Source of the DNA: Augochlora pura
Taxonomy: Eukaryota > Arthropoda > Insecta > Hymenoptera > Halictidae
Direction: 5' to 3'
NCBI RefSeq assembly: GCF_028453695.1
Contig: NC_135782.1
Span: 16,920,190 to 16,984,189, forward strand
Length of the DNA stretch: 64,000 nucleotides
Positions 11,420-23,200 of the stretch are shown here, piece after piece. The translations under genes and the position numbers were made by a program. Each line of letters begins with the position of its first letter. The first letter of the stretch is position 1. The notes below the pieces were generated by a model. The model had not been told where the DNA came from and ran no database searches. It saw only the letters and a list, made by a program, of their open reading frames with translations.

Positions 11420-12114
11420 GGGACAAACGATTTTACTGTAACACAGCAAAGAACCCTATTTTATGATATTTTATTGCTTCGTTGTTTCTTCCTTGAATTT
11501 TCATCCTAATTTTTTTTACAACAGTATCAAAATTTATAAAAAAAAATTGCAAAAATATCCTGCGGCATACTGTAAAACAATTCGTATTTTACAGCGCAGT
11601 GTAGTTAATTCTATCAAGTGAATTTATTGTTTAAAATAACTATTATTTATAATATCGTCGAACCGAAGGTATTGTTTAATATTTCCTTAGGAAATATTGT
11701 TTAAAATAGCGTTTGTATAGTAAAGAAATATTTCTGTAATATACAGGGTGTTTTAACTGTGTTCGGGTCATCGATGACCCGGTCGTCGGGGGATAAGGTC
11801 ATTTGGACCGGATCAGTCGAAGTGCGCGGCTAACGAGCCGCGGCGGGCTCGCCCTTTCGCTTGTTTGCCGGGGTCTAATGAGTCTTATTACTCCGGACAC
11901 TCGATAGCGGAGGGGTGATACCGGTGAAAATCGAATCGCGCCTCTTACGCCGAATAAAACGATCGGAAGAACTTTGGTCGTTACGCAGGCTCGATGAACA
12001 AAAGGAGGGGAAAACTGCTCGCGGAATTGCTCAGTCTGAGCGTGGAACGGGAGAGGTCTGTTCGAAAGTGCAATTGCGCTTGTCAGAACTTATCGAGTGC
12101 CTGATCTCGTAACT
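11420..12114. other. Non-coding sequence with an 18-bp perfect palindrome
   Basis: AT-rich to about 11740, then mixed. ACAGGGTGTTTTAACTGTG near 11744 resembles ends of arthropod transposable elements. It is followed by CGGGTCATCGATGACCCG (11764-11781), which is perfectly self-complementary. No gene supported; one 65-codon frame is unremarkable. Confidence 0.6.
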
Positions 12115-12119
12115 CATCC

Positions 12120-12529
12120 CACAGTCCCTCTCTTTCTCTCTCTCTCTCTTTCCCTTTCTCTCGCTCTCTTTGTATTTCTCTCTCTTTCTCTCATACTCTC
12201 TCTTTTTCTCTTTGCCTTTCTCTTTGTCTTCCTCCCTCTCTCTCTCTCTCTTTCTCTTTGTCTCTCTCTTTCTCTTTCCGTCAGTCTTTTTGTCTTTCTC
12301 TCACACTCTCTCTTTCTCTTTCTCTTACTCTCTTTGTCATCTTCTCTCCTTCTCTTTCTCTCAGTTTTTTTTCTCTCCAGCTCTCTCTCTTTCCTCACAC
12401 TCCGTTCGCCAACCCCTGCCGAACAAGCTTGCCACTCGCCAGCCCACCCCTCTCACCATTTCTCACCGATCCCCCCTCCCCTCCATCAACCCTGTTACTC
12501 TCGTCTAACACTCTCGCTCTCGCACGCGG

Positions 12530-12560
<31 letters not shown>

Positions 12561-12575
12561 CTCCCTCTCTTTCTC
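12120..12575. repeat. Pyrimidine (CT)-rich microsatellite tract
   Basis: About 290 bases of imperfect CTCTCTTTCTCT (12120-12400), a C-rich interruption, then a purer TC run at about 12530-12575. Long leucine/serine-rich frames on the plus strand (112-203 codons) and Arg/Glu-rich ones on the minus strand are low-complexity artefacts. Confidence 0.95.
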
Positions 12576-12889
12576 TCTCTTCCCAGTGAACGGCTCCCGG
12601 CGCGCCGGCCTTCTTTAAAAGTTGATCTAAAACATCCATTAACGATACCCCGGCGACCCAGCCCTAGTCTCCTTCGCCAAGTTCAGGAACGGCAATTTGT
12701 AGCGGTTCAATTAAAAGACGGAAAAACCTCTGGCGAATTCGTGAGCAGGGATCACAGGCACCGAAGCCAGATGAAGACTTCCTTTCCTAATCCAGCCTCT
12801 GTCCTTCCACGCCGCTGCTTTGTTCATTTTTTGAAGAGAGGTGTTCCCAATTCTCGTCCATGTGCGTAGCCATAGATTTAACTTGGTGT
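12576..12889. other. Non-coding spacer
   Basis: Unique sequence between the pyrimidine tract and the 28-bp array. No gene, RNA or element end recognised. Confidence 0.5.
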
Positions 12890-13700
12890 GGTGTCGAGGA
12901 TGTGGCGAAATAAATGTCTGAAATGAGAAGGCTTGAGGATGTTCTGATGCAGAGGTCTGAAATGGGACGTCTTGTGAAGGCTTTGAAAGAGTCGTCTGAA
13001 ATGGGAGGTCTGAATGGAATGGAGACGTCCCGAGGAAGATGTTTTAATGGAGAGCTCTGAATGATACGTCAGTAATAAGACGTCTCAAGGGAGATTTCTA
13101 AAATGAGACATCTCTAAAGAGACATCAGAAGCAATATGTCCTGAAATGAACGTATACAATGAGACGTTCCGACAGAAATGTCTGAAATGTGACGTCTCAA
13201 AAAACACGTCAGAAATAACACGTCCCAAGGGAGACTTCTGAAATGAGACGTCTCAAAAGAAATGTTTGAAATGTGAAATCCTAAAAAACACGTCTGAAAT
13301 GAGACATCCACAAACAAACCTCTGAAATGAGACATCCTTAAACAAGTGTCTGAAATGAGACGTCCTCACACAATCCTCTGAAATGAGATATCCTAAAAAA
13401 AAACTCTGAAATGGGACATCCTCAAACAATCCTCTGAAATGAGACATCCTCAAACAAACATCTGAAATGAGACGTCCCCACACAATCCTCTGAAATGAGA
13501 CATCCTCAAACAAAAGTCTGAAATGAGACGTCCTCAAACAAACTTCTGAAATGAGACATCGTCAAACAAACGTCTAAAATGAGATGTCTCGACACACCCC
13601 TCTGAAATGGGACATCCTCAAACAAACGTCCAGAACGAGACGTCTTTCAGACGTCCCTCTGCGGGACGTCTAAACCAATAAATCCCAAAAACAAACCTCT
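12890..13700. repeat. 28-bp minisatellite with G-rich left and C-rich right ends
   Basis: The unit is about TCTGAAATGAGACATCCTCA plus AACAAACG, period 28, cleanest at 13310-13620. Left units (12900-13080) are G-rich variants such as TCTGAAATGGGACGTCTTG. 12881-12960 has about 29 G and 8 C; right-hand units replace G by A and gain C. A perfect 9-bp hairpin (AGACGTCCC, 5-base loop, GGGACGTCT; 13649-13671) sits at the right border. Minus-strand frames of 73-94 codons are repeat artefacts. Confidence 0.95.
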
Positions 13701-14214
13701 GAAATCATCGCCTTGTCGCTGGATATATATCCAGTACTCGTCAATATACCGGTCATCGCATTGACGTCAGATACATCCGACACTCGTACCGAAAGGGTTA
13801 AAACAATGGTATATTACACGGCGTACGGGACGTTTATCCGTCGCGCCACGCGTCGCGGCGTTAAAACCCCGGCACGAGTCGATTTTCCTGAAAAAAGGCG
13901 AAAAACCATTTGCGACCCCCATCCACTACTACGTTGCTGTACGTCACGTCGCGCGTCGGGGCTGAATGGGCGACGCATCGGCGCGCCGACGATATCACGG
14001 CTGTCACCACTGACCCGTTTAAATGTGACGGGAGGGGGGTAGGGAGTTTCTTTGGTAACATATTTCTAAGGTACCGCGGGAGCCCTCCGCCCGGTACAAG
14101 GACTCGTGCCAAGCAATTCCGCGAGAGATACGTATCTCTCGTATCGCGCGTTTTGTTCCCGGCAATATCCCCGAGAGCATATTTCCTGCCGTACGTCGCG
14201 CACGATTTCGCGTG
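13701..14214. other. CpG-rich non-coding sequence
   Basis: Frames of 101-148 codons overlap on both strands here; the longest minus-strand one runs into the adjacent GA/CT tract. GAAAGGGTTAA at 13790 resembles a lone piggyBac-like end. No gene supported. Confidence 0.5.
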
Positions 14215-14418
14215 AGCCGGGAGAGACCGACAGAGACCGAGAGAGAACGAGAGAGAACGCGTGAGGAATATAGACAGAGGAAGACTGAGTGAGAGACAGA
14301 GAGACACAGAGAGAGAGAGAGAGAGAGAGAAGTCGAGAAGGAGAGAGAGGAATATAGACAGAGGAAGAGAGAGCGAGAGGGAGAGTGAGTGGAAGACAGA
14401 GAGATACAGAGAGAGGGA

Positions 14419-14458
<40 letters not shown>

Positions 14459-14565
14459 ATGAGAGAGAAATATTCTCAGAGGAAAAGAGAGCGAGAGGAA
14501 GAGTAACTGAAAGACAGAGAAAGACAGAGAGACAAAGAGAGAGAGAGAGAGAGAGGAAGGGAGAA
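14215..14565. repeat. Purine (GA)-rich tract with an ~85-bp higher-order unit
   Basis: Almost pure A/G on this strand. GAATATAGACAGAGGAAGA occurs near 14266 and again near 14350, and a diverged AATATTCTCAGAGGAAAAGA near 14467, so the microsatellite is organised in longer units. Arg/Glu-rich frames of 60-80 codons are artefacts. Confidence 0.93.
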
Positions 14566-17184
14566 TGTAGTAGGGAGAATCAGCTCGATGGATAGGAGAG
14601 GCACGGGGATTAAGCGAGTGTCGCTTGTTTGCCCTCGTACCCAGCCCTTATTTATCCGCGGCACGGGAACTATCGAGGGAACGTCATGCGAAAGGTGTTC
14701 AACATAAATTTACCTTACAAACTTCCCAAATAGAGGGAACGCTCCCGTAGAGCACAAGCCTCGCCACCGCCGGCCTTCATGTAGAATTCATGCGACCCAC
14801 CCCCGGGGTAAGACAACCCAGCGACCAAGAAAGTATCGGGAACCGTTGTACAAACCAAAATGGACGGGTCTTTTTTAAGGGATGACAGGGGATGCGACAC
14901 GTTCTAAACAAATTCGCTATTTTTCTTTATCGAAACGGTGCAATAATTTAGTTGGCGTGGGGCAATAAATTACTGTGACTCTGTCTTAAAATAGTGGAAC
15001 ATTTAGGCTATTTTTTAATATTTATATTTATTGAGTAGGGTATGATAAGTCTATGTATAATTAATGCGATAAATTTAGGTATGATAGTTTAATATTTGAA
15101 TATTTAATATTATATTTAAATATCCTATTATATAATATTTGATATTATATTTAAATATGATATTATATAATTTTTTATATTATATTGAAAGATTGTACTG
15201 TATAATATTAAATATTACATTATAACCTAATTTAATATAATACTTTGGTCAAAATAAAAAATAAATTTCTATACTCATTTATTAAAATTAAACTCGTAGA
15301 ATTATGTAGCATGGTTCTGTTGAATTAACCCTTCTATTTATGGAATAAACATTTATTCTATAGCATTAAAAAATATTATTTTAAGGAAAGAGTATCTTCT
15401 CGGAATTAAAAAATCTCGCATCAGTGCCATCTGCTATGGGGTAAATAACAATTATAAAAATATGTGTAATTTTTGCATATAACAAATGAGGATCTGCAGG
15501 TGTTATTGAGTTGCATCTCGGGGCCAGTTTTTAAGGATACTCTCGCGATTTCATTGCATCATGTCGGAGCAGTAAATATACGTTTTGCCATTTATAACCC
15601 TCTTTTAGCTCCGCCACTTTCGAAGATATTCCTCCGAATATGTTTCCCTCGCCTAACTTTCAAGACTATTTTAACCTCTTCGATGGGAACGACGGCTAGT
15701 AAAATGTAGTCTCTCTCTCTCTCTACCTGTCCGTTTAATGCTTACCACAAATATATAAAGGGTGATACAACTGGAACAGGTGAGGCGCTACACGAAAGAA
15801 TACCAATTTTCCACTTAGAGCTTTGTCTATGAGAAAAGTAACTTAGAATTTGTTCTGTCTGCATCCAGTCCTTCAGTTTAATGTCTAAAAAACAAATAAT
15901 GTGTAAGAAACAATTTTATATCGTCCAATTGCAGATCTATTTTAGGTTACAAATATTTATGTTCAGTTTTACTAATACCCTCCCAAATAATTTATAACAA
16001 TATCAAGTCACAAATTTAAAATTTACTTCAACCACGATAGACTTAATACTCCATTCTATTAACGTAGTATCATCGCACAGGCTTCACAACCCCCATAAGC
16101 ATCCCCACCAAATCAATCAGAAATTTGATGCAGCCAGCACTGCAGTATTTCCATAATCGTAACCAGTCTCTTATGCAAAGTATCTAGCAGGCCAATATCG
16201 TTCCAACGCGTTCGCCAAAATAGATTGCATCGTTCCTGAGCGAAAGTGGCCGAAGAACCTATCGGAATTCAAAAAGGGCGGAGAGGAGGGGGTTAGTGCT
16301 GGCTAAAGAGTGACCGTGGCGCCCTATGCAGACGCGGCGCCGCTGCGGAAACGGCGGAGAGGTTAAAAAAAAAGAGGCACGGCCCCAACGTACGCAAATT
16401 CGTTTTTCCCGGGACAAAGCGAGCTCCCCTGTTCGCCGCAATGGCGTTTTTCTTTCGCGCAGCACTCCTTCAAAGCGTGTACAGCGTTAGATCCCCGCCG
16501 GTACGTGCCAATATTCCCGCGCCGGAATACCAAGGGGAAGTATCAATATTTTCCGCGTATTGATAACCGCCTTGTACGGTCAGGCCACTATAAAGTACAC
16601 CGCGCGGGGTTGCGCCCTGAAAAGGTATTGCGTAGCTACGTGCAAAGTGTCTGCCTTTCCCCCACCCATAACCTCATCCCCCACCGCCCCAACCGATCCC
16701 AGCGCCTCCTGCGATCCACCGATCGGCCGTCAGACGAAGCACGTGAGATTCTTTACGAATGCATTTTATATGCAGAGCGTCGCGTCTTCTTCTCTCCTCC
16801 CACAAGCCCGTATCGGCCCGAAAACCAAACGGGGGAGGGATGCCGGAAATTTTACTGCCGGTTTATTGCGGCCAACTTGTTTAGAAACTGGCCGCGCGGC
16901 CACGGAAATATTTAACCCTGGCCGAACGTCTGGCCAAGAAACGCCTGACCCCCCTCCTACACCAACTATAGGCAGGCTGCCGACACGTGCCGGCTATCAA
17001 TTATATATTTCTCGACAGGCGGCGTTGCGGACGGCCACCGATTCCAAGGCACCGATTAAAAACTTACTCATTCATGCACGTCGACTGCTGGGCTCGCTGA
17101 TCCAATTTCTGTGGCTCTCCGCCAATTCTTGCGCTGTCGAAGCTGTCGTTAAATAGTTGCAGGATCATTTAGAACACTGATAAT
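14566..17184. other. Long non-coding stretch, no gene supported
   Basis: 14900-15400 is AT-rich, with TTTAATATT-type words at about 15060-15240 suggesting an old AT array. 15700-15725 has a short CT run. 15960-16110 is G-poor. 16260-17160 is CpG-rich, with a 198-codon frame (16560-17156) overlapping a 136-codon frame. Neither shows a domain, signal peptide or low-complexity bias typical of real exons, so I do not call them. Confidence 0.5.
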
Positions 17185-17360
17185 ACACCTTGATTTTTCT
17201 GACATTTTTGTAACATAACCTTGACATAACCCTCATTTTTTTGGTATTTCTCTGACATAACCTCTTCTCGATGTAACATAACCATGACTTAATTTTGATT
17301 TTTCTGACATAACCTCTTCTCGATGTAACTTTCAGAACGAAAGTTAGGTTAGGTTCGATC
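17185..17360. repeat. 52-bp tandem repeat of CATAACC type
   Basis: CTGACATAACCTCTTCTCGA starts at 17252 and again at 17304, 52 bases apart; a more diverged copy precedes them (GACATTTTTGTAACATAACC). The array ends in GTTAGGTTAGG near 17343. It resembles the CCTAAC-rich arrays at 36690 and 61521 in vocabulary, but a common origin is not shown. Confidence 0.85.
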
Positions 17361-18388
17361 ACGCCAGATGCTTCCACTTCTGAATAATTTAAACAATATA
17401 AAAATATACGCACAGTAAAACAGATTAACGCAATCATTAAACTGACATATATAATATAATTAACAATACATTCCAAGCGATGTAATGTTTCGCGATACAA
17501 TGAACAAGTTAATGCGGCTGCGTTAAATGAACAACGACGCGTCTATTCTCTTTGTGTCTACGAGAAAATTTAACACCGGTAATTAATCGTTTAATCAGAG
17601 TTCGACGTGTGCTGAAATAATTAGCATCGTGCGCGTATTAATTTAACGAAAACATCGCTGTGATCGCTAGACTGTGGGCATCATGCGTTTATGGAATAAT
17701 TAAATAAAAAGCCAGGAATATTGTTTGCAATCCGCCGAATCCATTAAGTCTAGAAACAAATTATTATCTGAGCTCGACAAGGTTTTGTTTCGCATGGGAC
17801 AAAAATCGATTTGCATCTGCGAGGTGGCTGCGTTGGATACCGTGTGTCTAAATAATTATATTGTCAATTACACGGGCTAATTTAACAGGTTTCCTCGTGC
17901 AGGCGATTACCTGGCTGGTGTACGCAGCCACGTGCAATCTACGCGTGGAACTCCCTTAACAGCTCGCGAGAGCTGCCGCTACGTTCCGAAACGCTCCTTG
18001 CTGGTTGGCTGTCGAAACACAGCCAGCTCCCCTAATTAGACGGTTCCCGCGGTTTACAGCCGGCCGTAAAAGCAGGACCTCCTATTTTCCCGAACAATGC
18101 CGGGTATCGTTGTGAAATTTTCACATTGAATTAACATCTGCGAATAAATCTTTCCCCCCAGGGGTGGCGCGAGTACCCAGGTGCGAGCGCCGGGCATGCA
18201 ACCGGGGCGTCATCCCCAGGCCGCCACTATTATTCTCCGCAGACGATCCACGTTTTGCATTCCAAGTTTTTAAGCAACCGGCGGCAACGTTACCGCCCTC
18301 CCTTTTTAATATTCCGTTGCCTATCCGCTCTCGACACGGTGTCCCAGAACTCTCGTTACACTCGAAACTTTCGCCGGCATGGTCAGAA
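17361..18388. other. Non-coding sequence
   Basis: AT-rich to about 17900, then CpG-rich. The 77- and 68-codon frames at 18164-18461 overlap and have no domain; one runs into the foldback element. Confidence 0.5.
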
Positions 18389-18640
18389 GATTCCTAAGGC
18401 GATTTCAAGTCACTTTTTCCTTTGCAGAAATGTTGACAGACGCTCGGTTGCCGAGATATAGCCGAAAATGTATCGCCCAGCCCACGCGCCACGTGTGTAG
18501 TAGTCATGGCCGCGGAGGCGGAGCGTCGACCGCTAGCGCTCTGTAATTGGCCCGCGTTTTTCTTTAATAACTCCTGAACCGAGCAACGGAGAACATTTTC
18601 GCAAAGGAAAAAGTTGTTGCAAATTGTCCGAGGATTAACA
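18389..18640. mobile_element. Foldback element, copy 2
   Basis: Left arm with GATTTCAAGTCACTTTTTCC, TTTGCAGAAATGTTGACAGA and CGCTCGGTTGCCGAGATATA. The right arm is complementary: TTAATAACTCCTGAACCGAG, GAGAACATTTTCGCAAAGGA, AAAAGTTGTTGCAAATTGTC. GC-rich centre; non-coding. Confidence 0.87.
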
Positions 18641-20249
18641 TCTAACTGTCATAATAATAATAAAGTAATTTTTTTTAAATTTCTGTCAAGTTTTGTTGCA
18701 ATATTTTTCACGCTGTAAATTACAGTGTCGTTTTATCATGAGGATTACAATATCGTAGGCGATTCCGTCAACGACAGAAGGGTCGCATGGCCGCGGCTCA
18801 TGAATTTTCAGATCGACACCTTCGATAATATTTCCTCGGTCGATCCGGCGATCGATCATTCCTGAACCGAGCCCGCACGACCGCGTTGCGTGACTCAATA
18901 ATTTGCAAGCAAAGCAATCTGAATGTCCCAATTTCCTCCGCGTGATTACCGGAGACCCGCTGCGTACGTTTCCGACGACGCGCGCGCACACGCACACCAC
19001 AGCGAATCACATCTTTGCCGAAGTTAGGCGAGACGTTACGCGATAGAATGCATTCAATTCCCATTTAATGACCCGGCAAAAGGAAAACGACGCGGCCGTT
19101 GCAAAACGCTGGCGAACGTACGTCCGCGCGCTACTCTCCTGTCATTCACAGAGGACAACGAACTTCGATTAACCAGCGGAAAACTGGAACAAAGGTGGAC
19201 AATTTCGGTTGGGAGTGGCTTTTATCTGCGAAACTGTATTATTAATGTTCCCGGGCTGTCAACGATGTTTCCTTCTGTTTCGCCGGCTGTTGGCCTGCGA
19301 GCTAAACGACATAAAAGTCGAAACGTTTTCCCTCTAATTCCGCGTTGCAGCCGGAGCGATGCGATCTTGTCGGCCAACAAAAATCGTATCTTCTGAACTG
19401 ATTAATTGTCGACCTAAGGAGACTCAATAAGTTTTTTTAAAGAGAATGCGAAGATAAAGGTATATGTATATAAATAATATAGAAACGTGTTAAAAGAACT
19501 GCAACGTTTCTCTTTCTTTTTCTGTTGGATAAAGAAATTTTCATTCAGCATTTATTTTGTTAGAAACTGTGCAGTAATTTCTCCCCGAAATATTTTTTAA
19601 ATAAATACCTACTTCATTTCCATAATATATTAGTATTATTACAATATTTAATAACAGTACCAACACTTATTAAATGTTTATTTCTCTTCTACCCAACGAA
19701 ATTTTAACAATCGAAAACCCCTTAATTCTTGCAAGCCTGAAAAGAATACTAGTGCAAGGAGTTTCGAGGATGAAAAAGGGACATAATCGTCGCAGTTCCA
19801 AAAGAAATCGTACCGTAAAGGGAGACCGGTCAGAAAACCAACGTCGGAGTCCTCGAGGACAAAGGCGCCGCTAGGGGACAGAGCCGAAGAGAACGAGCCG
19901 AAAACAGGGTAGCGTTTAGCTGGCGGAAAGTCTTGGCCCGCTTCAATTGAGCTTCAATAATTTGTGGCCCGTTGCCAGTCGGCTGGTCGGACGATAAGAA
20001 CGCCGAGGGGGGTTTGTGGGAATCGCGGGTGTACGTGGACCGACGCAAGTAGAAGGAAGGAAAATCGGCGTGGAGAAAGACTGAGGCGCGCCCGAGGGGC
20101 TAGAGAGCGCAGTCGGCGAGGATATGCGAGGCAGTTGAAAAGTTTACACGCTCCGACGGTGATGTATGGAGATTGTGCGTGCGTGACTTGCTTAGTTCCG
20201 AGGCAGCAGCCGAAGCTCGCCGGGTTTCTTCGCTTCGCGGCGCTCCCTC
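18641..20249. other. Non-coding sequence, G-rich toward its right end
   Basis: CpG-rich unique sequence with an AT-rich stretch at 19390-19680. 20041-20160 is G-rich (about 46 G, 24 C) just before the C-rich 41-bp array. The 287-codon frame starting at 19964 is mostly translation of that array. No gene supported. Confidence 0.5.
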
Positions 20250-21110
20250 CATTCCGAGGCGCCCTACTCCGTGTCAGGGTGCCTTACTTTGCTCCGTGGC
20301 ACCCTACTCTGCTTCGTTGCGTCCCACTCCAAGGCAGAGTACCCCTCTCTAGGCTAAGGCGCCCCTCTCTACGCCAGGATGCCTTACTCTGTTCCATGGT
20401 ACCCCACTCTCTGCTCTGTGGTACCCCACTCCACGCCAGGGTGCCCTACCTTCTGTTCTGTGGTACCCCACTCCACGCCAGGGTGCCCTACCTTCTGTTC
20501 TGTGGTACCCCACTCCGCGACAGGGTGCCCCTCTCCACACTTGGGTGCCCTACTCTCTGTGCCATGGTACCCCACTCCTCGCCAGGGTGCCCTACACTCT
20601 GCTCCGTGGTACCCTACACTGTTTCATGGTGCCCCTCTGTACGCCAAGGTGCCCCTTACCACGCTGGAGTCCCTACTCTGCTCTGTGGTACCCCACTCCA
20701 CGCTGGAGTCCCTACTCTGCTCTGTGGTACCCCACTCCACGCCAGGGTGCCCTATACTCTGCACCGTGGTACCCTACACTGTTTGATGGTGCCCCTCTCT
20801 ACGCCAAGGTGCCCCTTACTACACTAGAGTCCGTACTCTGCTCTGTGGTACCCCACTCCACGCCAGGGTGCCCTACTCTTTGCTCCGTGGTCCCCTAATC
20901 TGAACCCTGGCGCTCCACTCCACATCAAGGTGCCCCACTATCCTCTGTGGCACTCCACTCTACTCCGTAGCACCTTACTCTACTCCATAGCGCCCCACTC
21001 CGCCCTACTGTGCTCCGTGGTACCCTTTTCCAAGTCACAGTACCCCACTCTGCTCCATAGCACCTTACTCTCCTCTATAGCACTCCACTCTCCTCCATAG
21101 CGCCCATCTC
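20250..21110. repeat. 41-bp minisatellite with GGTACC sites and 160-bp higher-order units
   Basis: TGTGGTACCCCACTCC starts at 20418, 20459 and 20501, giving a 41-42-bp unit with CCACGCCAGGGTGCCCTAC. A larger unit beginning GCCAGGGTGCCCTA at 20581 is repeated from 20741 with few changes (period 160), each followed by CTCTGC..CGTGGTACCCTACA, CTGTTT.ATGGTGCCCCTCT and ACGCCAAGGTGCCCCTTAC. Flanking copies are shorter and more diverged. Proline/cysteine-rich frames on both strands come from the repeat. Confidence 0.95.
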
Positions 21111-21601
21111 CACAGCCTTCTTTCGCGTTTCCCGGGTGCTCGCAGCTCCGATAACTGCTTTATCGGGCCGCTGGCAGGGATACTGGCATTTCGGGCGGCC
21201 GCAAGCACCGCTCTCTCTCTCTCCCTCTCCCTCTCTCTTTACGGTAATAACCGGCTGGAAGTTCGCAACAGAAGCGGCCCGCTTTAACATGATAAATGCC
21301 CCACGGAATTCGCGGGACGCTCCTGGCAGCCGAAGATTACGGTATATTGATTGCAATTAATTACCGGGACTCTTACACACGCTCGCCATCTGCGGAGACG
21401 TTTCGAGAACCCATTAGTCCACGCCGCTGTCCCGAATATCTATTAATTTCCGCGGGACCCCCGCATTGCGTTTAGTCTTTGTCACGCGGACTCGATTTAT
21501 GGTAAGGGAGTAGTTGATACGCGTCGAAGGAGAGCGAGGCGTAGTAATACGCGACGAAGTGGTACGCCCCGTAGAAATATACTACATGGAAATATACACC
21601 A
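21111..21601. other. Non-coding sequence
   Basis: Contains a CT-rich run at about 21211-21240. Two opposing frames of 74 and 93 codons overlap and are unconvincing. Confidence 0.5.
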
Positions 21602-21830
21602 TATAGTATAGTATAGTATAGTATAGTATAGTATAGTATAGTATAGTATAGTATAGTATAGTATAGTATAGAGTACAGTACAGTACAGTACAGTACAGTA
21701 CAGTACAGTACAGTACAGTACAGTATAGTATATTATAGTATAGTATAGTATAGTATAGTATAGTATATTATAGTATAGTATAGTATAGTATAGTATAGTA
21801 TAGTATAGTATATTATAGTATAGTATTCTA
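21602..21830. repeat. Pentanucleotide array (TATAG)n with an internal (TACAG)n block
   Basis: Near-perfect 5-bp array of about 45 copies. TATAG units occupy 21602-21670, a homogeneous TACAG block lies at about 21672-21725, and TATAG resumes to 21830 with a few TATTATAG interruptions. The 121-codon minus-strand frame (Tyr/Leu/Ile/Thr) is an artefact. Confidence 0.97.
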
Positions 21831-22599
21831 CACGCACTGTATGAACATATATATTTCATCAAATGAGGAAAGCTTTGTCTTATATTTACTGATTTTTAAG
21901 AAAATGTTTAATCACTGTGCACAGGTGTCTACTCGCAACTATACACTCAACCCTAAGTCCAAACGCATGGAAAATCCACAGCAACCGATCCTCTTATCTC
22001 GCTGCAAGCTCAAAGCATCCACTAGGCCCCCCATCATCGCAATTCGCCAGTCTTCGAATTTTCATTCCCAGCGGACAGTCGATTCGCGAAAGTTCAAATA
22101 CACCGTCGTACAAAACCCGTTCAGCCGACGAGTGATTATGCCCGTCCAGAACGAGAAGACTACAATAAGTTCCAGCCACCCCCCTAGCTAGCCAGCCGCG
22201 GCACAAAACAACCCCACGGGATTCTACCCCTCGCGGAATGCCAGTCGGGTCTTTCACGGTCGAGTTCAATTTCCACAAAGGCGGCGCAAACGCGAAACCT
22301 GTTCGAACCCGTGCATTATTATAAGGCCTTCATTACATTTCCGAACGGTACCGATAATTGTCAGCCAGGGGGCTCGAGTGTTCGGTAAACGCCATTACCA
22401 GCTGTCACGGCGGGGGAAACACGATTAAATCGGAGAGCGTCGACGAGCGGATACGCGCGCGATTGAAGCTTGATCCGAGCAGGGTTAGCCGTTGATCGGC
22501 GACGTCTCGCGTACGTGAATTAAATTTTCAGGACGAGCAAAGATACTTTCCTTCGTACTGTGTTACTAAGACTCGCGTTTTACGTGGCTCTGCCACGGT
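21831..22599. other. Non-coding sequence
   Basis: A 116-codon plus frame and a 94-codon minus frame overlap at 21841-22278, with no domain. The remainder is CpG-rich unique sequence. Confidence 0.5.
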
Positions 22600-22638
22600 G
22601 GAAATCCTGAAGTCTGTGATCCGAAAGACTGAGAATAC

Positions 22639-22679
<41 letters not shown>

Positions 22680-23200
22680 TTAAGTGGAGGGACTTTATGG
22701 CCGAAAGGGTGGAGTAAAAAGATTTTACGGTGCAAGGACTGGAGTTTGAAAAGTAGGGTATAGAAGACTGAAGTGTAGGAAGAATAGAGTTCGGGTTGCT
22801 GAAGTCTAATAGATTTAAGTAGATTGAAGTCTAAAAGTTTGGTGATGGAGATATTGGAGTCCCAGAGTCTAGAGACTAAAAGACTGAGGAGTAAAAGATT
22901 GTAGTTTAAAATATTGGACATCAAAGGCTAGAGAGACTAAATCAGATCACTAAATCAGAGAGATCCGAAAGACTAGTTCAAAAGACTGGAGTCCAATAGC
23001 CTAGAGTTCAAGAGACTGGCGTCCAATGTTCAATAGAGTGAAGTCCAAGAGACTGGAGTCCAAAATCTAATGGCTTGAAGACTGAACTTCAAAAGTCTGG
23101 CGTCTCAAAGTTTAAAGTCCAATATTTGATGTCCAAAAAACTGAAGTCCAAAGACTCCATATCAACCAGCTCCTTCTCCAAGTCACGTCCACTATAACTC
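22600..23200 (-). repeat. Family A minisatellite, array 3 (inverted)
   Basis: Words such as AAAAGACTGGAGTCCAA and CTGAAGTCCAAAGACT are the complement of the family A modules at 1915-2820. The array opens with (GA)n and GGGGGGGG at 22643-22680 and is G-rich at the left; it ends in C-rich sequence (CAACCAGCTCCTTCTCCAAG near 23163). The unit is more diverged than in arrays 1 and 2. Confidence 0.88.

Noticed and set aside
12890..13700. CRISPR-like regular repeats with spacers
   Set aside because: Units are contiguous and degenerate with no conserved-repeat/variable-spacer alternation, and the DNA looks eukaryotic.
16560..17156. 198-codon frame in CpG-rich DNA
   Set aside because: Overlaps another frame, has no recognisable domain, and stop codons are rare by chance in such GC-rich sequence.
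19964..20827. 287-codon frame rich in Pro, Cys and Leu
   Set aside because: It is mostly translation of the 41-bp minisatellite, and other frames of the array are open too.
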